Origin: Diploptera punctata | Taxonomy: Eukaryota; Arthropoda; Insecta; Blattodea; Blaberidae | Direction of reading: 5' to 3' | DNA: 64,000 nucleotides | Assembly: GCA_030220185.1 (NCBI GenBank) | Contig: JASPKZ010007294.1 | Location: forward strand, 609,001-673,000 | In this document: piece after piece, positions 56,110 through 64,000 of the stretch | Position numbering within the stretch: the stretch's first letter is position 1 | Layout: the number at the start of each line of letters is the position of its first letter | The notes under the pieces: generated by a model | The model's database searches: none | Seen by the model: only the letters and a program-made list of their open reading frames with translations | Told to the model about the DNA's origin: nothing | Program-made: the position numbers and the translations under genes

Positions 56110-57250
56110 CACAGAAGGGTGGTAGAGTTGGCGCGCCTGGGCATTTAAATGATGCTCCGCTCTCACCTAAGATAGTTTCCATTTAACTTCAGTTACGATT
56201 TTTTTGTAAGTGAAATTGTGGGGTCAAAATGATACAAAATACAAAAATATTTATTTAAATTTCATGATAAATTATCGATGACTTTAATTTGTAAATTATT
56301 TTTTATATAAACATTAAATTAAACTATTAAAATTATAAAATAAATTAAAATAATAGGTCAATAAAATACATACAGACCTAAACGAAATGTAGTAATCTGA
56401 CTCAAATTCATTATTATTTTAAAAACATAACTAAGTATTATATTGACAAGATAAACTTTCTGCACACAATATTATATATGACTAATACAATGAATTTTTT
56501 TTATTTCAAGTACAAATATTACGAATTATATTTTTTTATAAAAATATATTCCCATTGAGAAATGCATAATATTGGTGATACATCCATCCAATATATTATT
56601 TGACTTTTTTTAAAATGAGATCCAATTTGATTTCAATAAGTTATTTTTAAAATTATTATTAATAACAAATTGGGCTACAGACTTATTTCCTCATGGAATT
56701 TCGGCCAGTTTTCAGGAGAAAAACAAAAACTACAGAGTAGACGCCGTAATATATCTACATGTTCATCGACGTCATCTGAATCATTAATTCCAATACCAGA
56801 AAGTGATAATTTCACTTCTGACAGTGAAAATCAGTGTGTCGAATGTTTTGAGCTGTATGAAGAGACAGTATCCAGAGCAGACTAGATAAAATGTATTAAA
56901 TGTACGAGATGGCTTCATGAAACTTGCTCTATGTATTCAGACAAGTGCTCTTTGTGTGGAAGAATGGAAAAGAAAACTGAAGTTTTAATGTAATTCTGCA
57001 CGGCTTACTGCCACAGATATCTTTGCGTCATCTTACCCACCAGGGTGGGAGAGATGGTTAAACTTATGTATTTTTATTAAGTCAGATTCTCATTAAAACA
57101 ATTATGCCATTGTTTTAAAAAGTAATTTTTTATGTTTGTAAAATAATTGTGATTATATAGTAATAATAATAATATATACATACCATTGCACAAAAGAGAT
57201 ATTGCATTTTTTAAAAATGTGCGCCAACTATCCCCCCTCTACCCTAATGT
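56110..57250 (+). mobile_element. Possible TIR transposon with gutted interior
   Basis: Near 56117, GGGTGGTAGAGTTGGCGCGC is mirrored near 57215-57245 by GTGCGCCAACTATCCCCCCT and CTACCCT. Between them is AT-rich DNA and a transposase C-terminal relic. No target duplication resolved. The end assignment is tentative. Confidence 0.4.
56670..56995 (+). pseudogene. Transposase C-terminus with PHD/RING-like zinc finger
   Basis: Ser/Glu-rich stretch (STCSSTSSESLIPIPESDNF) followed by CVECFELYEETVSRAD, a stop at 56883, then IKCIKCTRWLHETCSMYSDK and CSLCGRMEKK. The Cys/His spacing C-x2-C, C-x2-C, H-x2-C, C-x2-C is a treble-clef finger like those at the C-terminus of insect pogo/Tigger-like (DDE_1) transposases, where it often follows an acidic linker. 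The catalytic domain is absent. One in-frame stop splits the finger. Confidence 0.55.
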
Positions 57251-57261
57251 TGGTTATCAAC

Positions 57262-57595
57262 AGTTAGATGTGTTTAATTTTTCCTCCACTAGGGTGCATT
57301 CTTACAATATTACGATCATTTGGCAATAAATAATATGATCTGGTTGCAGTGATGAACAAATGAAACATAATAAACGTTTCTCATTTGTTTTGAAACATCG
57401 CCGTTTACATTAAATATATAAATATTAAAAATAACTATATTTAAATAATGATTTGTGAGTAAACAGCTTAATTTTATTCGTTAAATAGTCCTAACAAATG
57501 CCACTCTTGATTTCTAAATTCTCTAGATAAATTCACTCCTCACTTCGTGAATTTATCGACAATTTGGAAATCACTCGTGACATTACTTATGATCA
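57262..57595 (+). repeat. Interspersed repeat family K, right part only
   Basis: CCTCCACTAGGGTGCATTCT, TATGATCTGGTTGCAGTGAT, AAATGCCACTCTTGATTTCT, and a terminal inverted repeat around CTCACTTCGTGAATTTATCG. Its left part is missing, complementary to the copy at 54.1 kb. Confidence 0.75.
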
Positions 57596-57829
57596 TTTTT
57601 CTACAATAAATAAGTTAAACAATAGGCCCTATGCAAAATAAAAATATATAAATTTTTTAGACTTGTTGGATAATTAGTTATTTGTTCATATTCTATGGTT
57701 TACAATATGAATCTATGTTTCCGCTGTCTCCTTTCAATACTTATTTGTCATCATGAGGGCAGTATGGACCTGTTGCCTCCACCAAAGACTCGAACGGCCA
57801 AGTCTATTCGGATAATAACTTATTGGAAA

Positions 57830-58080
57830 CCTGTTTTGGGGAAGAGATTTACTTCCATTCTATCAAGCGTTCCATTCATGTGTTTTGTTAATTATCCACA
57901 CGTTAATTTATTTCTACATGTCCAAGTCGTGATATTCCTACTACTGAACGCAGATATCTCATCTTAGAAACTTCAAGCCGTCTTTTGTTTTCTTTCGTTA
58001 ATGGACCTATCCGTGTTTCTGTGCCATATAAGGGTATTGACTATGGGGATGATTTATAAAATTTCAAATGTGTATCTTAA
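57830..58080 (-). pseudogene. LINE C-terminal fragment
   Basis: Reverse strand encodes YGTETRIGPLTKENKRRLEV, SKMRYLRSVVGISRLG in broken frames. This matches the LLYGSE.W.L....R.L...EM.FLR...G.SR pattern of LINE ORFs. Too short to place in a clade. Confidence 0.6.
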
Positions 58081-59506
58081 GTCTACTTTATTTCATAAAA
58101 AAATCCTTATGATTCCACATTTTCATAAACATAAGTGGGGTTTTATCCTATTTTCATTTATTTTATACAATTTACAACATAGATAAGTAGCCTATTTGAA
58201 TTAACATATTTGTCTTTTACGATTTTTTTATGTTTCATGTTTTTATCTTCGAAGGTTAGTTCTTTGTTTTAGAATTAGAATTTTTATCGATAAAATAATT
58301 CAAGCATCTTTTTTATTTCTAATTAGTTCGGTACACAGTAATAATTGCGTGTTTTCACCCATATATTGTTCAAGGCCTTCTTCTGAGTTGTTATCAGATT
58401 CAGTTTTCGCTTAATGGTTGCAGAGAGACAATTTTTTTCCAATTTTTATAAATACTGTTCGATTATTTGAAATACGAGATGTTTACAAAGAAGTAAATGT
58501 GTTATGTGATAGAAAAAGTAAACAGATGCTACAAAAATTTCACAGAGCAATTCCGAGAATTGAAGTCCCCCCCTCCCCCGATTGCGGTAGCCAGTATATG
58601 TTCACAAGTTAGCGCTGGTTTTCAATTTGTACGTGTAGGCATGCAAACCGGTATACCTACCGTGTAGGAGCCAAAAACCACCACCTACACTGCTGCCTGC
58701 TATAAATCCCGATTTAATGGCTATTTCTTTATCAGTCTGAATATCGAAGACATAGATCGTTCTGCTATTGTTGCTACTATGGATTCCAGCACTTAACACG
58801 GGAGCTCATGTTTATGGAAGGTTATATTTCTTAATTAAATTTTAATTGTTATCCAAGGAAACTTGTTCCATGATAGGCCTATGTTACTGATATGTCTCTT
58901 TTCCCGAAGTTTATGAAAAATAGGTCCTGGAAAAGTTTTAATTTACAAAAAAAGTCTTACAATAGGCCTAAATGACAGCCTAACAGATTCACAGTATTTA
59001 ACTTGATAAAATCTTAGGTAAAATGCTGTATTTTTTGTGGCTTAAAGGATTTACTGTCTTAGATTTCTTAAAGTTGATTTTGAAATTACAACTGTGCCAT
59101 TGATAATGAAAATTCTTTTGAGGAAGACGTAAAAATTCTCCCCAACAGGGATTTAGCCTACACTCGAGATTTCTAGAATAGAAATTTCAATCATCTCGAC
59201 ATGCCCGCAACTCGCTGTTCACCAATTAGGCTATGGCAGCTACTGATTTTTTATATTAATTTATCTCATAACCTGCATTTCAGAGGCCCCTCCAGACTTA
59301 ACCATAGAGAACTTCGAATGACTTGACATTAGCTTTCGAGTTGATTTGGCAAAATATTCTACTGTAAATTCAACATTTCTGACGAAAGATAAGGTTCTAT
59401 GTATAATTATATATATATATTTTTTTTCTGAATACATACGACTATCAAAGGGTATATTCATGGTTTAAATATTTTCATATCACTGAGGAAAAACATATTT
59501 ATTTTT
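58081..59506. other. No recognisable gene
   Basis: Open frames such as 58418-58612 have no motif. A TA/T-rich tract is near 59410. Nothing nameable. Confidence 0.5.
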
Positions 59507-59792
59507 TAGTTCAATGCTACCAGGTTGTCTAAGGCATTCATTCCATTCTCTCATGGCATGGGAGAACTGTAAGATTGGGCGCCTGGAAGGCGTTACTCCG
59601 ATATATGAGGGTGATAAATGATAGCGAGGTACTAGGAAAGTCCTTAAACTTAACTTACATTCCAGGCCAGGGGCAACCACAGGGTTATTTCTCTATAAGC
59701 AAAAAAATCCTGTGGTCTGAGCGGTAATAGAACCCGGAACCTCATGAACTGTAGTCTGAAGTTCTGACCACAAGAGTATCAGGGAAAGGCTT
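59507..59792 (-). repeat. SINE family C, copy 4
   Basis: CAATGCTACCAGGTTGTCTA, GGGCGCCTGGAAGGCGTTAC, CCAGGGGCAACCACAGGGTT and the head with GGTAATAGAACCCGGAACC (reverse B box) match the 46.2-kb copy. The head end is diverged. Confidence 0.85.
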
Positions 59793-60091
59793 CTATGAAA
59801 GAATGCTCAAAAAAATGAAAGAAAGAAAAATACTTCTGAAATAATAAATAGAATTATTCCTCCAGGATAAAATTGTTTGATATAGGACAAATTTCGTGCT
59901 TTTTTAAGCTGTTCTGTATAATGCTATATGCATTATGATTTTTAGTTATGTTTTGCAAGTTTTACTTAACAGTAGAACTTTATGTAATAGTCGTAAGATA
60001 AAAATAAAAATAAAAATAAAAATTTAACTGTTGGCAGGTGCCGTCGTCCTCAACTTTGGTAAAAGAATGTATTTAAAATATAATTAATTGT

Positions 60092-60255
60092 AATAGGCCT
60101 TTATGGTTTAGTGATTATGTTCCTTGGCACTAATTCGGAGGGTCGCGTGTTCAACCCGGCCGGGATGGATGTATTTTTTAGGATGGAAACATCCAAGCAA
60201 CAAGTCCTCGAGAGGGACTTTGCTTAAATTGATAATGTAGCTGTCCTATGAGATA
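60092..60255 (+). repeat. SINE family E, better copy
   Basis: tRNA-like head GGCCTTTATGGTTTAGTGAT, TATGTTCCTTGGCACTAATT, B box GCGTGTTCAACCCGGCCGG. Body: GGATGGAAACATCCAAGCAA, GTCCTCGAGAGGGACTTTGC. Note the two short hairpins GGATG-CATCC and GTCCTCGAGAGGGAC. Confidence 0.65.
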
Positions 60256-60293
60256 CATCAATTGATTTAATTTATTTAATATTTGTAATAAAT

Positions 60294-60981
60294 AATGGAA
60301 ATGGACAGCTAATGACAAATGAGGGAAATTTTGAGGAATTGGCTGAATTCAAATACCTAGGAACAATAATCACAAATAGGAATGAGATGCACAAAGAAAT
60401 TAAACATAGGCTCAATTCTGGAAATGCATGCTATTATGCATTGCAGAGACTTTTGATGTCCCAACTCCTTTCAAAAAACGTTAAGCTGAAAATATATAAA
60501 ACTATTATTCTACCAGTTATATTATATGGGTGCGAAACATGGACTCTTACTTTAAGGGGAGGAAAGGAGATTACGAGTATTTGAGAATAAAGTTCTTAGG
60601 AAAATTTTTGGACCAAAGAGAGATGAACAGACAGGTGAATGGAGAAGACTACATAACAATGAACTACATGGTCTTTATAGGAAGCCAGATATAATAAGAA
60701 CTGTTAAGTCCCGTAGACTGCGATGGGCAGGACATGTTGCGCGTATGGGGAATGAAAGACTTGCATGGAAACTTCTTGTAGGAAAGCCAGAAGGAAAACG
60801 CCCAGTTGGTAGACCAAGAATGAGGTGGGAGAACAACATTAACTATGATTTGAGGGAAGTAGATTATACAGGGAATGATTGGAAAGCATTAGCTCAGGAT
60901 AGGGATGTATGGAGAGCTTATGTCCGCGCGGCCATGAACCTACGGGTTCGATAGTGCCAGTGAGTAAGAGTAAGTAAGTAA
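60294..60981 (+). mobile_element. LINE-V, 5'-truncated copy with short direct repeats
   Basis: Encodes NGNGQLMTNEGNFEELAEFK, RNEMHKEIKHRLNSGNACYY, KTIILPVILYGCETWTLTLR. One extra G at about 60558 then breaks the frame, which is restored at GNERLAWKLLVGKPEGKRPV, NNINYDLREVDYTGNDWKAL and AAMNLRVR stop, with tail GTAAGTAAGTAAGTA. GTAATAAAT flanks it (60285-60293 and 60982-60990), a possible 9-base target duplication. RT catalytic motifs are absent. Confidence 0.9.
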
Positions 60982-61418
60982 GTAATAAATCAGAAGAAAA
61001 CGAACGAGTAGAAATTATTTTAAAAGTGTGTCGAATTACACAATTATAACAGTTATGCAGTGCGGTCCGATACATTTATAGAATTGATAGGAGAAAATTA
61101 GTGTAGGCTATTGCCAGTTTAATAGATAAGTCGTGAGTCCGTTCTGAAGATTCATAGGTTCGCAAAAAACCTCAAACCTTAAAAAAAAACCTCTAAAGCA
61201 ACTTTTACCGACCTTCATCATCCTAGTAATAACTTACCTAAGTTGCCTACTAGATGTCTCATTGAGTCGGTTTCCTCACCACATGCCACTCATTAACTTC
61301 TGTAGGGAAATACGCTTAATTAAATTAGCTTGGTCTAGAAACTCCAACAAAGGAGAGGCTGTGATTAGACTCAAAGCCCTTAGATTTATTAATTAATTAA
61401 GTACGTTAATTCATGTTA

Positions 61419-61620
61419 AAAGATAAAATGATCCACAACAGGCCTTAGGAGTTCCTTGGGATAGCAGGAGGTTAAGGCTGTTTATAAACAATCAGCTGTC
61501 TTTACTCCAGAATATGCGTCTGGTACTCCGTCAAAGACTGAGTCAACCACAGGGATTTGGTGGATATACAGGCAAGTTTAAGTCTTGACTCCATCGGGGT
61601 TCGAAACCTCGACCGTATTG
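61419..61620 (-). repeat. SINE family A, head-truncated copy
   Basis: AGATAAAATGATCCACAACA, GCGTCTGGTACTCCGTCAAA and CCATCGGGGTTCGAAACCTC (reverse B box) match family A. The 5' head beyond the B box is missing. Confidence 0.8.
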
Positions 61621-61869
61621 CGCAATTTTTGTTGGTATAGCAATAGGTTGTACGAGAAATTGGATTCAGATATATTATAGCCTAGGCTATTTTAGGCATA
61701 TACAGTAATACCCTTCACTTGAATGATATGAATCCACTATTCTTCAGAGAAAAGAGTAGAAGCTTGATGCGATCATTTTGACGTCATTACTGATCGACGT
61801 GTTGTGTGTTCTATTGTTTTGTCATGTAATACTTACCTATGTATCCGATTAGAGAAATTGATGATAAAT

Positions 61870-62110
61870 TAAGGGGATCCACCGCATTGCGGGTGTCGCA
61901 AGGGGGCCGAGTTGTAGTGAGAAGGAGTGACGACACTCCACAGGGGGGCGGGAAGGTGATTTACGTAACCGAGGCAAGGTAACCCGTATTATTGAAGACA
62001 CTTCCTCCTAGCATCACGTGGTACCACGACCTCATTGTTTCGGTACGCGATTCGCCAGTATAAAACTTTGCATTGAGGTGTGGGCGTTGAACAGAAACAC
62101 TTGCAAAACG
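61870..62110 (+). promoter_or_regulatory. Candidate core promoter in a GC-richer patch
   Basis: GC and CpG-richer than everything around it (GCATTGCGGGTGTCGCAAGG, TACGCGATTCGCC). A TATA box, GTATAAAAC at about 62059, is followed about 30 bases on by GTGTGGGCGTTGAACAG, a plausible start region. This fits a TATA-type insect promoter but could equally be the end of an unidentified element. No downstream gene is proven. Confidence 0.3.
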
Positions 62111-62377
62111 TACACAGCATGGAAACAAACTGTTCTACATAATTTGTCTGTAATGTCTTTCCATATGGCTTCTTGCATCTGAGCCAGTCATATGGTTATA
62201 TAATGCTATTCTGCGTTCGCTTCAAATTAGTTCCCCCCCAGATTAATAAACAATCATTCAGCTCAATTGGGAAATGAAACGATATTTATCCAGTAATCAA
62301 AGTTTTATCATAACTTAGTGCCATATGTGGCAATCGGCAATAATAATTCCCTGTGCGCAGAACAGTACTATCTCAGA

Positions 62378-62560
62378 ATGAAAATTCTGACGTCTAATTT
62401 TATGTATTCTGTCCAATTGTCGTTGTTTTTCTTGACAGTGAGTTTGCATGGATACAGATGTAGAGCAACAACGCTAAAAGAGGAAAATTGCCAATCACAG
62501 GATTTGATCAATAGGCTCACCAGTTTCACTCTGAGTGGCCGGGATCGGGTTTCTGCTGCA
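62378..62560 (+). CDS. Possible first exon of a small secreted protein (unrecognised)
   Basis: ATG at 62378 opens 61 codons: MKILTSNFMYSVQLSLFFLT with a hydrophobic core (SVQLSLFFLTVS) then HGYRCRATTLKEENCQSQ. The basic start, hydrophobic core and following polar region look like a signal peptide. It ends DRVSAA stop. It lies 300 bases downstream of a candidate TATA box. I recognise no family, no convincing splice donor precedes the stop, and the antisense strand is open as well. Confidence 0.25.
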
Positions 62561-62727
62561 TAAGGAGATTTTAAATATCTGCACTTTGAATATTTATTTT
62601 TGATATGTTGCATAATGCTATTCAAGATCCATAAGGACCTGCCACTGTATCAGACTTCCCTTGCAAATCTGTCTCTTCTAGGCCAATGTACGTCTCATGA
62701 CTGCTACATGAGGGACAAAACGAATAT

Positions 62728-64000
62728 CTTCTTCTTCTTCACTTCCTGGTTTAGGCAAGAGTTGCCTGTTCCGTCTTCACTAATAGATCTAAGACCATCT
62801 CTTCCGAGGACGTCCGACATCTCTTCTTCCTCTTGGAAAATAATGGAAGATTTTATTTGGTAATCTACTTTCTTCCATTCTTTCTACATGTTCTTTCCAC
62901 TGTATCTTGTTGTTAAATATATTTTCTTTTATGGAATAGACCTGCAGTTCTTCACGGATATCCTCGTTTCTTATCTGGTCCATTCTAGTGCAGCCTTTTA
63001 CTCTTCTTAAAAATTTCATCTCGGCTGCTTGGATTTTACTTTCTTGTTCGGTAGTGGTAATCCAAGATTCACTCCCATACAAAAGGACAGGGACAGCCAT
63101 TGTTTTATAAAATTTTTATTTTGTTTGTTTATGGGCTTTATTATTCAATGTTTTATTTATTGTACCACAAATAGCTTGAAACTGATGTGTTTTGTGTTCA
63201 ATATCTTTATCATACCCATAGCTGATGTCACATCCTAAATATTTAAAGTGGGGTACTTGTTCAATAATTTCGTCTCTAATTACTATTTTTGCACGCAGAG
63301 TATTTCTTCCACAAAATGCCATTACTTTTGTTTTACTTATTGGAATTTTAAAATTATAATCGCTACATATTGAATTTAGTTTGCAAGCAGCCAATTGTAA
63401 CAGATATTCATCATGGTGTAGTAAGACTAAATCATCGGCGAAAATTAAGTTATTAATACTTAAGTTATTGTTCAATCTAAGGCCTTTGTCCATTATAATT
63501 TTCCATTGTTTCATAATGTCGTCGATATATATAAAAGAGTGGGCGATAGACTACACCCTTCTCTAACTCCTTGATTTATTAAAATTTCTTCTGACCTTTT
63601 TCCATCAGTTTTTATCACTACTTTAGTTTCTTCATATAAGCCTTGGACTGATTTTATTAGATGGTGTGGATATCCTCGTTCCTTCATTATTTCCCATAGT
63701 ATAGATCTATTTACTCTATCAAAGGCCTTTTCAAAATCAATGAACAACAAATATGTTGGCAGGTTAAATTCTCTTCTCTTTTCAATTAGTCTCTTTATAA
63801 TAAACACATTATCACTACAGGGTCTTCCTTTTCTAAACCCTGCTTGTTCTTCTTCTAAGAGTGTGTCAGATATCTTCTTCAATCTATTATTTATTATTTT
63901 TGCATATAATTTATAAGTGGAGTTCAATAAGCTGATACCTCTATAATTTTTACTATCTAATCTATTTCCTTTTTTGAAGAGGGATATGACTTCACCTATC
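62728..64000 (-). pseudogene. LINE-A family, RT to 3' end, continues past the window
   Basis: Reverse strand from 64000: GEVISLFKKGNRLDSKNYRG, AGFRKGRPCSDNVFIIKRLI, LLFIDFEKAFDRV (motif A), NQGVREGCSLSPTLL (motif B). After a frame break near 63515: NNLIFADDLVLLHHDEYLLQ (FADD, motif C), KTKVMAFCGRNTLRAKIVIR, HFKYLGCDISYGYDKDIEHK. A second break follows near 63110, then VLLYGSESWITTTEQESKIQ, EMKFLRRVKGCTRMDQIRNE and GRRDVGRPRKRW. Its tail is GAA-rich. The endonuclease would lie beyond 64000. The best preserved member of its family here but still broken twice. Confidence 0.9.

Noticed and set aside
60020..60060. GCCGTCGTCCTCAACTTTGG resembling a Penelope-end phrase
   Set aside because: Only about 15 bases match and no mirrored arm is present.

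Overview
This is an AT-rich, gene-poor stretch of insect nuclear genome. It most likely comes from a cockroach (Blattodea, probably Periplaneta-like): the repeated retrotransposon C-terminus ending in AAMNLRVR and the many related SINEs look like American cockroach sequence. The organism call is inference from recognition, not from a search. I found no convincing host gene. The best hint of one is a GC-richer patch with a TATAAAA box (about 61870-62110), followed by a short ORF with a signal-peptide-like start (62378-62560). Everything else I can name is mobile-element DNA or simple repeats, mostly decayed and heavily nested.

Layout. 0-10 kb: old interspersed repeats, short LINE tails, one SINE. 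10.2-11.1 kb: a foldback resembling Penelope-element ends, then a dead Tc1/IS630-type HTH fragment. 11.6-23 kb: many tRNA-headed SINEs of at least five families (called A-E here) and large GA microsatellites. 23.8-28.1 kb: an older repeat split by an array of 300-bp units, each carrying a tRNA-like gene. 28.9-34.8 kb: several copies of one LINE family (called LINE-V here). 35.9-41.4 kb: a nested stack, in which one LINE is interrupted first by a DD41D mariner-like transposon and again by a 1.4-kb block holding a foldback element (itself carrying a TTAA-flanked MITE), an intron-bearing tRNA-Tyr pseudogene and a 165-bp tandem repeat. 42-42.6 kb: a second tRNA-like array in opposite orientation. 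46.9-50.5 kb: two decayed LINEs, a 367-bp Penelope-derived palindrome with 13-bp target duplications, and a young mariner-like element (DD46D) with an open 362-codon transposase frame but no ATG. 51.8-57.3 kb: a deleted mariner relative, a 5'-truncated Penelope-like element with inverted ends, and a TIR element with a transposase zinc-finger relic. 60-64 kb: LINE-V, SINEs and a reverse-strand LINE that runs off the window.

The most notable system is the Penelope-like family. Both copies here have terminal sequence in inverted orientation and 13-bp target duplications. Their ends hold a hammerhead-ribozyme-like fold overlapping the C-terminal codons of the GIY-YIG ORF. A diverged foldback at 10.2-10.6 kb keeps a similar plan. 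Second in interest are the tRNA-like 300-bp arrays, one of which contains an inversion at a 6-bp microhomology.
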